Made by a program: the position numbers and the translations under genes. From assembly GCA_003485185.1 (NCBI GenBank), contig DNAS01000159.1, positions 989 through 29,308 on the forward strand: a stretch of DNA of 28,320 nucleotides. The letters run 5' to 3'. How positions within the stretch are numbered: position 1 is the stretch's first letter; every line of letters begins with the position of its first letter. Below the pieces are notes generated by a model. The model was not told the origin of the DNA and ran no database searches. It worked only from the letters and a program-made list of their open reading frames with translations. The stretch is from Phycisphaerales bacterium (lineage in GTDB: Bacteria > Planctomycetota > Phycisphaerae > SM23-33). Below are positions 1-6,676 of this stretch, in pieces.

Positions 1-2
1 GC

Positions 3-929
3 GCCCTGTGGGCGCTGGCCTGGCTGATTCGCCGCGTCGCGCGGCAGCAGGCTCTCGAATCGCGCTCCCCGCAGGCGGAGCCCGCGCCGGCGAATCCGCC
101 CGCGCCGGTTTCCGCGCCGACCCCGCCGCCGGCTGAGACATCGCGCGAGCCCGAAATCCTGCGGGACATCCTCGCGCGGCTGGACGAGCTGAACGCCGGG
201 CTGCTGCTGTCGCCCGAGCAGATCGAGGTCAAGCGCCGCCGGCACCAGGCTGAGGCGAGCGAGCGACTGGAGCGGCGGTTTTCCGGGCAACTATCCGCCG
301 GCGAGCTAGACGCCGCGGGTGAGACCCTCCGCCGCCTGACGTCCGAAGTGCCCGACTCGTCCGCCCTGGGCTCGATGCGGACCCGGCTGGACGAGGCCCG
401 CGCCGCCGCGCAGGCCGAGGACATCCGCTGGCAGACCGCGCGGGCGGGCGAGCTGATGGCGGCGGCCGATTTCCCCGCAGCCGTCAAGCTGGCCGAGGAC
501 CTTCTGGCGAAATATCCCTCCAGCCCCGAGGCCATCGCCCTGCTGGACCGCGTGCACCGCGAGCAGGACGCCTTCGTCACGGAACGCCGCCGGAGCCTCT
601 ACGCGGAGGTGGGGCGGGCGGCGTCGAAGCGGAAGTGGCGCGAGGCGCTGGCCGCCGCGAGCAAGCTGCTGGAGGCCTACCCCGAGGGCCTGGAGGCCGA
701 CGCCGTGCGCATCCAGCTCCGCACGCTGGAGGAGAACGCCCGACTGGAGGAGGCCCGCGAGATGCGCGACCGGTTCCGCGACCTGCTGTCGCGCCGTCGC
801 TACGCCGAGGCGCTGGAGGCGGCGCGGGAGGTGCTGCGACGCTTCCCGGACACGCAGGCGGCCGCCGACCTCCGCGAGCAGATGCCCCGACTCGAGGAAC
901 TCGCCCGCAACGGCGGAAACCATGTTTAG
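3..929 (+). CDS. Membrane-anchored TPR-like protein (5' end missing)
   Basis: The frame is open from the first bases of the window to a TAG at 927-929, giving 308 visible residues; the true start lies upstream. The first visible residues (ALWALAWLI) are hydrophobic and followed by Arg-rich sequence, which fits the end of a membrane helix. A Pro/Ala-rich linker follows (about residues 20-45), then an Ala/Glu/Arg-rich helical region. Three helical-hairpin segments near the C terminus (for example ADFPAAVKLAEDLLAKYPSS and RRYAEALEAAREVLRRFPDT) have the spacing of tetratricopeptide repeats. Such proteins usually act as scaffolds; no enzymatic motif is seen. Its stop overlaps the convergent stop of the restriction nuclease gene by three bases, so the native C terminus may have been altered when the restriction island arrived. 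Specific function unknown. Confidence 0.7.
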   Translation, partial: ALWALAWLIRRVARQQALESRSPQAEPAPANPPAPVSAPTPPPAETSREPEILRDILARLDELNAGLLLSPEQIEVKRRRHQAEASERLERRFSGQLSAGELDAAGETLRRLTSEVPDSSALGSMRTRLDEARAAAQAEDIRWQTARAGELMAAADFPAAVKLAEDLLAKYPSSPEAIALLDRVHREQDAFVTERRRSLYAEVGRAASKRKWREALAAASKLLEAYPEGLEADAVRIQLRTLEENARLEEAREMRDRFRDLLSRRRYAEALEAAREVLRRFPDTQAAADLREQMPRLEELARNGGNHV

Positions 930-1786
930 CCCCGCTTGTCACACGCCGCGAGCATCGCCAACCATTCCTTAACGAGAGACGGCAATCGCTCAACGACCTC
1001 GCGGCCGAAAAGCACTTCGTCAATGTACCCCATGTGAAGCATGTCGACGAGTCGGCATAAGTAGGATCGTCCACAATCCCACCAAGTGTAGTGCGAGTCG
1101 ACGATCAGGTAATGCTTCACGTCAACGCCTTCGTGCTCGCGCAACTCATCGAGTTCCATGCCGTCCAGCAGCGTTTCATAGACTCCATCGGCAACACGAC
1201 TGCCGAAAGTCGTCGTATAGTAATATTCCTTGATTTCCCATACAGCCACGGGATTGACGGCTTTCGGAAACGCTCCGTCAACGCGACGTGCCAAGGTTCG
1301 CAGAGGCGCGCCATTTCGTGTCACAGTGGTGAGTTCGCGTGGGTCAAAGTCGCACGGAAGCCCGCTGGCATACGTTTCGATGATCATATTCACGATGCCG
1401 GTTAAGAACGCGGGCGCCTTTTTGCTGCCCTTCTGCTTATTCATGGGGATCGGACACGTGAACTTTTTCTTTCCTCGAACTTGCCTGTAGAGCCGCTTGG
1501 CTTCTTTGGCGTCTTGCAATCGCGGTTCCACATAGCTGTTCAGGACATCGGCCCGATACTGAAAATATTCGGTAAGGGATTTCCCGAAGTCAGTCAGCCG
1601 TCCTTGGGTATCGACAATGTGGTCTGGTTTGAGCCCGATTTCGGAAAGTGCAACCGAAATTTCATGCGGTGAAGGGATTTTGATTTGTCCGGCGCCTCGG
1701 TCGGTGTATCCGACTCGCTGGCTGATCGTGCGAACATTTGCCCAGAAGTGTTTGGATTGTTTGAGAAATCGCCGGTCCGGTGTCAT
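926..1786 (-). CDS. Putative Type II restriction endonuclease, PD-(D/E)XK fold
   Basis: A 286-residue protein starting at ATG 1786, which overlaps the regulator stop as ATGA; a longer frame to 1846 exists but would run deep into the regulator gene. I do not recognise the family from overall sequence. The nuclease call rests on context (regulator upstream in the same operon, divergent adenine methyltransferase) and on a plausible PD-(D/E)XK core: Asp170 followed after 13 residues by Glu184-Ile-Lys186 inside a hydrophobic strand (VAVWEIKEYY). The N-terminal 110 residues are helical and basic. A His/Trp/Cys-bearing segment (HYTWWDCGRSYLC) near residue 232 is distinctive. The recognition sequence cannot be read from the protein. 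GC content is visibly lower than in the flanking genes, which fits horizontal acquisition. Confidence 0.7.
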   Translation of the reverse strand: MTPDRRFLKQSKHFWANVRTISQRVGYTDRGAGQIKIPSPHEISVALSEIGLKPDHIVDTQGRLTDFGKSLTEYFQYRADVLNSYVEPRLQDAKEAKRLYRQVRGKKKFTCPIPMNKQKGSKKAPAFLTGIVNMIIETYASGLPCDFDPRELTTVTRNGAPLRTLARRVDGAFPKAVNPVAVWEIKEYYYTTTFGSRVADGVYETLLDGMELDELREHEGVDVKHYLIVDSHYTWWDCGRSYLCRLVDMLHMGYIDEVLFGREVVERLPSLVKEWLAMLAACDKRG

Positions 1787-2025
1787 TCCGAAAATTCCTC
1801 GAACAAGCGGACAAAATCCGCAAGGGAAATGCCTAGAGCCTCGCACACTTGCCGCACTTCGACGAAATCCAGTCGTCGTTCACCCGATTCGTACTTGCTG
1901 ATGAAGGATTGGGGCACACCAAGGCGCTGGGCCACATCCTCCTGGCGCAGGCCTGCCTTTGTGCGAACCTTTCTCAGGAGTTCTTGCAGCTTGGCCTGAT
2001 GGTAGCTATAAGGGTTCTTGGCCAC
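1783..2025 (-). CDS. XRE-family controller (C protein) of the restriction-modification system
   Basis: An 80-residue protein with a Cro/C1-type helix-turn-helix covering about residues 15-70 (RQEDVAQRLGVPQSFISKYE is the core, residues 27-46). Size and placement match the small C regulators of Type II systems, which bind an inverted repeat and time expression of nuclease and methylase. I chose GTG 2025 because the homologous HTH core begins soon after it and because the frame further upstream runs through the inverted repeat at 2052-2072 and into the divergent methylase gene; the start is not certain and no strong ribosome site is visible. The gene ends in an ATGA overlap with the nuclease gene, so the two are probably translationally coupled. 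Confidence 0.78.
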   Translation of the reverse strand: MAKNPYSYHQAKLQELLRKVRTKAGLRQEDVAQRLGVPQSFISKYESGERRLDFVEVRQVCEALGISLADFVRLFEEFSE

Positions 2026-2045
2026 GGACCGGATGATATCTGCCC

Positions 2046-2074
2046 TTGATGTATATCCCAAAATCGGATATATT
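2046..2074 (+). promoter_or_regulatory. Methylase promoter containing a controller operator-like inverted repeat
   Basis: A sigma70-like promoter TTGATG (2046-2051), 17-bp spacer, TATATT (2069-2074) points at the methylase gene. The spacer and part of the -10 box hold an inverted repeat TATATCC-N7-GGATATA at 2052-2072. Binding of the XRE protein here would block RNA polymerase. In the opposite direction there is a -10-like TATACA (2055-2050) but no recognisable -35 box, as is common for promoters that need an activator. The regulatory role is inferred from position and symmetry. Confidence 0.6.
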
Positions 2075-2094
2075 GGTTTTTTTGAGGGTAAACC

Positions 2095-2994
2095 ATGGGC
2101 AGGATGGGACAAACTCCAGCCATGCAGAGATTTCTTTTTGAAGAAGTAGCACCTCCAGCCGCTTTCAAGACCCAGTTCTTGAAGTGGATCGGGAATAAGC
2201 AACGATTTGCGGGGGAGATCACATCCTTTTTTCCGTCTCGCTTTGACAGATACTTTGAACCGTTCCTTGGCAGCGGCGCCGTGCTTGCAACGCTTTCTCC
2301 AGAAAAAGGCATCGGATCAGATAATTTTCGTCCACTGATCGAAATATGGCAAACCCTCAAACGTTCGCCCGAAATCCTCAAGACTTGGTATGCGGATCGC
2401 TGGCACAGTTTCGTTGGCGGCGACAGGATCGCGGAATATGAAAAAATACGGGCGTCGTATAATGCTCATCCCAATGGCGCTGACCTGTTGTTCCTTTGCC
2501 GAGCTTGTTACGGGGGAGTCGTTCGCTTTCGCAAGGCGGATGGCTTCATGTCAACGCCGATTGGCGTTCATTCGCCGATTCGCCCGGAATCCTTCGCACG
2601 CCGCGTAGACACATGGAACAGACGCGTCGCCGGGACTGACTTCTTCCTGATGGATTACGAAGAAGCGATGAATATGGCGCAGAAAGGCGATTTGATTTAC
2701 TGCGACCCCCCGTACCATCACAGCCAAACAATCCTGTACGGGGCGCAAACATTCAGCCTGGAACGTCTTCTTGAGGTTGTCGAAAAATGCAAGGTCCGCG
2801 GCGTGTTTGTTGCCCTAAGCATCGACGGAATCAAACGGTCCGGCAAACATGTCTGCACCCTGCCCATTCCCGAAGGTTTGTTTGAACGGGAGGTTTTCGT
2901 AAGTTGCGGCCGGTCTATGCTGAAACGTTTCCAGATGAACGGCCAGAGTCTCGAAGGGGAAACCGTGGCCGACAGGCTGTTGCTGACGTATTAG
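2095..2994 (+). CDS. D12-class DNA adenine N6-methyltransferase of the restriction-modification system
   Basis: A 299-residue protein of the Dam/DpnM (D12, alpha-group) family that transfers a methyl group from S-adenosylmethionine to N6 of adenine in the site cut by the partner nuclease. Visible motifs: FLKWIGNKQRF near residue 28 (motif X, start of the family), FEPFLGSGAV near residue 59 (motif I, cofactor binding) and IYCDPPYHH near residue 200 (motif IV, catalytic DPPY). The start ATG 2095 has a GAGGG ribosome site at 2084-2088. It stands alone on the plus strand, divergent from the regulator-nuclease pair, the usual arrangement for controlled systems. It ends at 2994, just before the converging ATPase gene. 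Sequence specificity is not deducible. Confidence 0.92.
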   Translation: MGRMGQTPAMQRFLFEEVAPPAAFKTQFLKWIGNKQRFAGEITSFFPSRFDRYFEPFLGSGAVLATLSPEKGIGSDNFRPLIEIWQTLKRSPEILKTWYADRWHSFVGGDRIAEYEKIRASYNAHPNGADLLFLCRACYGGVVRFRKADGFMSTPIGVHSPIRPESFARRVDTWNRRVAGTDFFLMDYEEAMNMAQKGDLIYCDPPYHHSQTILYGAQTFSLERLLEVVEKCKVRGVFVALSIDGIKRSGKHVCTLPIPEGLFEREVFVSCGRSMLKRFQMNGQSLEGETVADRLLLTY

Positions 2995-3011
2995 GAAACG
3001 CCTGACCGCTC

Positions 3012-4220
3012 TCAGAGCGTCGGCAGCACGTCGGCGAGCTGGTGGAGCGTCGTCTGCCCGGTGACCAGCGCGAGCTTGCCCACCTCTTCGAGCGTCAGCA
3101 GTTCGGCCTTGCGGATGGCCTTGTCGATCTCCATGGCGGGCTGGCGGTCCACGATGAGCTGCTTGATGTTCTCGTCGGGGGCGAACAGTTCGAACAGTCC
3201 CAATCGCCCGCGGTAGCCCGTGCCCAGGCAGTGGTCGCAACCGCGGCCCTCGTACAACTGCGTCTCGGCGTTGTCGGGCAGGCGGCGGCGGACCGCGTCT
3301 TCCAGCACCATCTCGGTGGTCTCGGGCAGGGGCGTCTTGCAGTGCGGGCAGATCTGCTTGACGAGCACCTGCGCCAGCACGCCGCGCAGCGCCACGGCCA
3401 GGAAGTACGGGTGCACGCCGAGGCTGAGCATGGTTTCGACGGCCCGGCTGGCGCGGGTGGCATGCGTGGTCGCCAGCACGAGGTTCCCGGTGTTGGCGGC
3501 GCGGACGGCGGTGACGGCCGTCTCCTCGTCGCGAATCTCGCCGACCATGATGATGTCCGGGTCCTGGCGGAGCAGGGCGGTGAGCATGTGGGCGAAGTCC
3601 ACCCCGATCCGGTAGTTCACCTGCGTCTGGTTGACCCCCGGCAGGTCGTACTCGACGGGGTCCTCGATGGTGACGATCTTCCGGGCGTGTCCGCTGAGGT
3701 GCTGGAGCATGGCGTAGAGCGTGGTCGTCTTTCCGCTGCCGGTCGGGCCCGAAACCAGGATCAGCCCGTGCGGACGGGCGATCAGGTCGTAGATGGTGTC
3801 CAACTGCTCGCGCATGAGCCCCAGTTGCGTCAGCTCCATCAGGCTGACCGTGTGGTCGAAGATCCGCACCACCAGGTCCTGCCCGTGGATGCTGGGGATC
3901 GACGAGAGGCGCAGGTCCACGGTGCGGTCGCCGGCCTGCACTTTCAACCGGCCTTCCGTCGGGCGGCGATGCTCGGCAATGTCCATTCCCGAGATGCTCT
4001 TGACGTGGCTGATGAGCCTGCGGGCGAATTCGTTGGAAATCTCGCCCTGGGGGCGCATGTCGCCGTCGATGCGGAACGCCAGCTCCGTCGCCTGGCGCTG
4101 GGCGAGAATGTGGATGTCGCTGACGCGGTTGTGGACGGCTGCGAAGACCAGCGCGTCCCAGACCATCGACGGATCGGCGTCGGCGGGCAGGACTTCCCGA
4201 ACGTTGAAGACGATGTGCAT
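3012..4220 (-). CDS. Short GspE/PilB-type secretion or pilus assembly ATPase
   Basis: A 402-residue hexameric AAA-like ATPase of the type II secretion/type IV pilus family, expected to work at the cytoplasmic face of the inner membrane. Visible: Walker A GPTGSGKTT (158-166), the Asp box TIEDPVEY (184-191), Walker B DPDIIMVGEIRD (220-231), the His box TTHA (251-254), and a zinc-binding tetracysteine made of CPHC (291-294) and CDHC (328-331). The zinc motif places it with GspE/PilB rather than PilT. It is about 100-170 residues shorter than usual because the N-terminal domain that contacts GspL/PilC is missing; only about 30 residues precede the central domain. I prefer ATG 4220, preceded by GAGG, over the frame start at 4274, which would read through a repeat array. 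The neighbouring STAS gene lies just upstream on the same strand. Confidence 0.88.
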   Translation of the reverse strand: MHIVFNVREVLPADADPSMVWDALVFAAVHNRVSDIHILAQRQATELAFRIDGDMRPQGEISNEFARRLISHVKSISGMDIAEHRRPTEGRLKVQAGDRTVDLRLSSIPSIHGQDLVVRIFDHTVSLMELTQLGLMREQLDTIYDLIARPHGLILVSGPTGSGKTTTLYAMLQHLSGHARKIVTIEDPVEYDLPGVNQTQVNYRIGVDFAHMLTALLRQDPDIIMVGEIRDEETAVTAVRAANTGNLVLATTHATRASRAVETMLSLGVHPYFLAVALRGVLAQVLVKQICPHCKTPLPETTEMVLEDAVRRRLPDNAETQLYEGRGCDHCLGTGYRGRLGLFELFAPDENIKQLIVDRQPAMEIDKAIRKAELLTLEEVGKLALVTGQTTLHQLADVLPTL

Positions 4221-4241
4221 GGCAGGCCTCGGAATAAAAAA

Positions 4242-4290
4242 CGGAAAGCGGAAAGCTGAAAGCTGAAATCTCAAATCTCAGGTCTCAAAT
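4242..4290. repeat. Degenerate 7-bp tandem repeat array, seven units
   Basis: Seven consecutive 7-bp units in register: CGGAAAG, CGGAAAG, CTGAAAG, CTGAAAT, CTCAAAT, CTCAGGT, CTCAAAT. Each unit differs from its neighbour by one or two bases, so the array drifts gradually from one end to the other. It fills the gap between the ATPase and STAS genes and extends into the STAS gene, providing its last four codons and stop. Confidence 0.9.
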
Positions 4291-4652
4291 CGCGCGTCCT
4301 TGGCTTCGGCGCCGACGGCCTGTCGGGCCTCGGACAGGCTGGAGACAATCGGGATCAACCGCCCGAGGTTAACGGTGTCCAGCAGGCGGCGGATGGGGGC
4401 CCCGGCGCGGGCGACCGCCATCGACCCGCCCGACTCGCGGACGTATTTCAGCGTGGTGAACAGCGCGCCGATTCCCGCGGAGTTGATGAACCGCACCCGC
4501 TCCATGTCCACGATCAGCCCGCGCACCGCGGACTGCCCGGCGAACCCGCGAACCTGCGCCGCCAGGTCGTCCCGCACGTTCCAGTCCATCTGCTCGGGGC
4601 AATGCACTACGAATACGTCCTGCGACGCGTCGCGATCGATCCGGATTTCCAT
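4278..4652 (-). CDS. STAS-domain anti-sigma factor antagonist-like protein
   Basis: A 124-residue single STAS domain of the SpoIIAA/RsbV type. The signature FINSAGIGAL (55-64) contains Ser58, the residue that a cognate anti-sigma kinase phosphorylates in this family; the dephosphorylated form then binds the anti-sigma factor and frees a sigma factor. No partner kinase or phosphatase gene is visible in the window, so the partner is unknown. ATG 4652 is preceded by GGAGG at a good distance. The C terminus (DARFET) is encoded by the first units of the 7-bp repeat array, which also supplies the TGA. Confidence 0.9.
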   Translation of the reverse strand: MEIRIDRDASQDVFVVHCPEQMDWNVRDDLAAQVRGFAGQSAVRGLIVDMERVRFINSAGIGALFTTLKYVRESGGSMAVARAGAPIRRLLDTVNLGRLIPIVSSLSEARQAVGAEAKDARFET

Positions 4653-4779
4653 GGCGCCTCCATTGACACTGCCTCCGCCGGCGCTGCCCGAAGCGCGGGC
4701 ATCCAGGGAGCCGTACTGCCCTTATCGGCTGAATCGGACTTGAAAACGAAAAAACGAAACCACGAAGAACAGCAGCTTC

Positions 4780-4806
4780 ACCACAAAGGACACAAACAGC
4801 ACGAAG
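4780..4806. repeat. 9-bp tandem repeat array, three units
   Basis: Three consecutive degenerate 9-bp units, ACCACAAAG, GACACAAAC and AGCACGAAG. Same 27-bp layout and similar core (CRCRRAG) as the arrays near 9800, 9846, 11241 and 11294. Confidence 0.75.
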
Positions 4807-4808
4807 AA

Positions 4809-4831
4809 AAACGGGCATTCCAAGCCCGTTT
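4809..4831 (-). terminator. Hairpin with T-rich tail on the minus strand
   Basis: Perfect 8-bp stem AAACGGGC/GCCCGTTT with a 7-base loop. Read on the minus strand it continues as TTCTT, giving a rho-independent terminator shape. No minus-strand gene ends nearby (the next downstream is the STAS gene start at 4652), so it may stop antisense transcripts coming out of purD or act as a leader hairpin. The fold is seen; the role is open. Confidence 0.45.
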
Positions 4832-4901
4832 CCTGTGAAGCCTCTGCGACGAGTCCCAAAGTCTCAATCGCTCGAGAGACAGGATATTTTCCGGTGGGGC
4901 G

Positions 4902-4947
4902 GCGGGCAAGCGCATTTCCGTCGTCTTGCCCGCTGGAATCGAGCGGG
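4902..4947 (+). promoter_or_regulatory. Two mutually exclusive hairpins in the purD leader
   Basis: A 9-bp perfect stem GCGGGCAAG/CTTGCCCGC (4902-4910 with 4925-4933, 14-base loop) shares its 3' arm with a second stem CCCGCT/AGCGGG (4929-4934 with 4942-4947). Both cannot form at once. They lie 49 bases upstream of the purD start. No T-run follows and no known purine riboswitch core is recognisable, so a switching role is only a possibility. Confidence 0.3.
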
Positions 4948-4995
4948 TTGTTGGGATACACTTTCGCCCCGGTCCCCAACGTCAAGGGAGAGACG

Positions 4996-6267
4996 ATGAA
5001 ACTGCTACTGGTCGGAAGCGGCGGGCGAGAGCACGCCTTGGCATGGAAGATGGCCCAGTCGCCCCTGTGCGACCGCCTCTGGGCGGCGCCGGGCAACCCC
5101 GGGATCGCCGAGTGCGCCGAGTGCGTGGAGATTTCGCCGGAAGACACGGCCGGGATCGTCAAGTTCGCCAAGGACAACGCCGCCGACCTGGTGGTCGTCG
5201 GCCCGGAAGACCCGCTGGCGGCGGGGCTGGCCGACGCCCTCCGCGCCGAGGGAATCCTCTGCTTCGGGCCCTCGGCCGAGGGCGCGCGGATCGAGTCCGA
5301 CAAGGCCTACGCCAAGAACCTCATGCGGGCCGCCTCCGTTCCGACGGCCGAGGCGAGAATCTTCTCCGACCTCCAGCAGGCCAAGGAATTCGTCCTCAGC
5401 CGCGATCACGGGGTGGCGGTCAAGGCGGCAGGACTGGCCAAGGGAAAGGGCGTCGTCGTCTGCCCCGAGCCCTACCAGGCCATCAAGCCCCTCGAGGAGA
5501 TGATGGGCAAGAAGGTCTTCGGCGACGCCGGGAACACCGTCGTCATCGAGGAAATGCTCACCGGGCAGGAGGCCACCGTCCTGGCCCTGTGCGACGGAAA
5601 GAGCATCTACACCCTCGAACCCCTCCAGGACCACAAGCCCATCGGCGACGGAGACACCGGGCCCAACACCGGCGGGATGGGCGCGTATAGCCCCGTGCCC
5701 ATCCTCGACGACCGCATGATGGCCCGCATCGAGCGGGAAATCCTCGTCCCCATCGTCGACGCCATGCGCCGCGACTTCGGGCGCTACGAAGGCGTCCTCT
5801 ACGCCGGGCTGATGTTCACCCCCGCCGGGCCCAAGGTCATCGAGTTCAACTGCCGCTTCGGCGATCCGGAGTGCCAGCCGCTGATGATGCGGCTCCAGAG
5901 CGACCTCATCGAGGCGATGGTCGCCACGGCCGAGCACCGCCTCGACGAGATCACCCTTGCATGGGACCCGCGCCCGGCCGTGTGCGTCGTCATGTCCAGC
6001 GGGGGCTACCCCGGCAGCTACGCCAAGGGACACGAGATCACCGGAATCGCCGACGCCGACGCCCTGGACGACGTGAAGGTCTTCCACGCAGGCACGGCGA
6101 TGGCCGGCGGAAAGCTCGTCAACTCCGGCGGGCGGGTGCTGGGCGTGACGGCTTTGGGGCAGACCATCGCCGACGCCCAGAAACGGGCCTACGAGGCCGT
6201 CGAAAAAATCCGCTGGAAGGACTGCTACTGCCGAAAGGACATTGCCTCCAAGGCGATCCGCGCCTGA
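4996..6267 (+). CDS. purD: Phosphoribosylamine--glycine ligase (GARS)
   Basis: A 423-residue ATP-grasp enzyme for the second step of purine synthesis: 5-phosphoribosylamine + glycine + ATP gives glycinamide ribonucleotide. Visible: the N-terminal VGSGGREHALAW, the ATP-grasp core with DHKPIGDGDTGPNTGGMGAY, and the family signature CRFGDPECQPLM. Length is normal for PurD. ATG 4996 is chosen because MKLLLVGSGG is the standard N terminus and GGGAGAG lies at 4986-4992; the frame is open further upstream but lacks family sequence. It is monocistronic here, converging with the PilZ gene (4 bases between the stops). Confidence 0.97.
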   Translation: MKLLLVGSGGREHALAWKMAQSPLCDRLWAAPGNPGIAECAECVEISPEDTAGIVKFAKDNAADLVVVGPEDPLAAGLADALRAEGILCFGPSAEGARIESDKAYAKNLMRAASVPTAEARIFSDLQQAKEFVLSRDHGVAVKAAGLAKGKGVVVCPEPYQAIKPLEEMMGKKVFGDAGNTVVIEEMLTGQEATVLALCDGKSIYTLEPLQDHKPIGDGDTGPNTGGMGAYSPVPILDDRMMARIEREILVPIVDAMRRDFGRYEGVLYAGLMFTPAGPKVIEFNCRFGDPECQPLMMRLQSDLIEAMVATAEHRLDEITLAWDPRPAVCVVMSSGGYPGSYAKGHEITGIADADALDDVKVFHAGTAMAGGKLVNSGGRVLGVTALGQTIADAQKRAYEAVEKIRWKDCYCRKDIASKAIRA

Positions 6268-6271
6268 CGCG

Positions 6272-6604
6272 TCAGACCTCGATGGCCAGGTGCAGCGGCG
6301 GAGTGAATTGCAGGCCGACGCCGCCGAAGTTGTCGTCGGTGAGCGGCTGGTGGCGCACGACCGTCGCGCGGCAGGAGAATTCCTCGACCATGCGGGTGTT
6401 GGGCGTCGTACGGGGGACGGTGAACCGCACGTCCAGGCGCTTTCCGCAGACCGGCAGGCTCCCGATGGGCAACGAAACGAACGCCCCGCCGTCGCTGAGG
6501 TTGAGCAGCCGGGCGTGCGCCGGAGTGCCGTTTCCGCCGAGGAGATTGAAGGGGCCGGACAGGTCATAGCGCCGATGCGTCCGGCGTTCCACGTCGAACT
6601 TCAT
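6272..6604 (-). CDS. PilZ-domain protein (probable c-di-GMP binding)
   Basis: A 110-residue single PilZ domain. The two c-di-GMP motifs are present: an N-terminal Arg box (ERRTHRRYD, residues 6-14) and NLSDGGAF (35-42), matching (D/N)xSxxG. Single-domain PilZ proteins are effectors that control motility, pili or exopolysaccharide through protein contacts; the target is not evident, although a pilus/secretion-type ATPase lies 2 kb away. ATG 6604 is preceded by GGAGGT. It lies downstream of pyrC on the same strand with a 72-base gap, so it may be read by pyr transcripts. Confidence 0.88.
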   Translation of the reverse strand: MKFDVERRTHRRYDLSGPFNLLGGNGTPAHARLLNLSDGGAFVSLPIGSLPVCGKRLDVRFTVPRTTPNTRMVEEFSCRATVVRHQPLTDDNFGGVGLQFTPPLHLAIEV

Positions 6605-6613
6605 ACCGCACCT

Positions 6614-6630
6614 CCGGGGCCAGGCCCCGG
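6614..6630. promoter_or_regulatory. GC-rich near-perfect palindrome before the PilZ gene
   Basis: CCGGGGCC-A-GGCCCCGG, eight paired bases each side of one central base, directly upstream of the GGAGGT ribosome site of the PilZ gene. It could slow transcription leaving pyrC or affect PilZ translation. No T-run follows, so it is not a standard terminator. Confidence 0.35.
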
Positions 6631-6676
6631 TTGAGTTGCCCGATGTGCCGCCGCGGCGCGGGCCGCGGGGGGAACG

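Larger units (their letters stand above)
4653..4995. other. Divergent intergenic region between STAS gene and purD
   Basis: 343 bases between divergent genes. It holds an A-rich stretch (4740-4770), a 9-bp x 3 repeat array (4780-4806), a hairpin (4809-4831), and two overlapping hairpins before purD (4902-4947). No convincing sigma70 promoter or protein-coding segment was found. Confidence 0.6.

Noticed and set aside
1786..1846. N-terminal extension of the restriction nuclease to ATG 1846
   Set aside because: It would overlap the regulator gene by over 60 bases, while ATG 1786 gives a classic ATGA coupling.
3007..3019. CGCTCT-C-AGAGCG palindrome at the end of the ATPase gene, as a terminator
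   Set aside because: The one-base centre cannot form a proper loop without losing pairs, and no T-run follows on either strand.
4840..4995. Purine riboswitch before purD
   Set aside because: The conserved three-way junction core of purine riboswitches could not be found; only simple hairpins are present.
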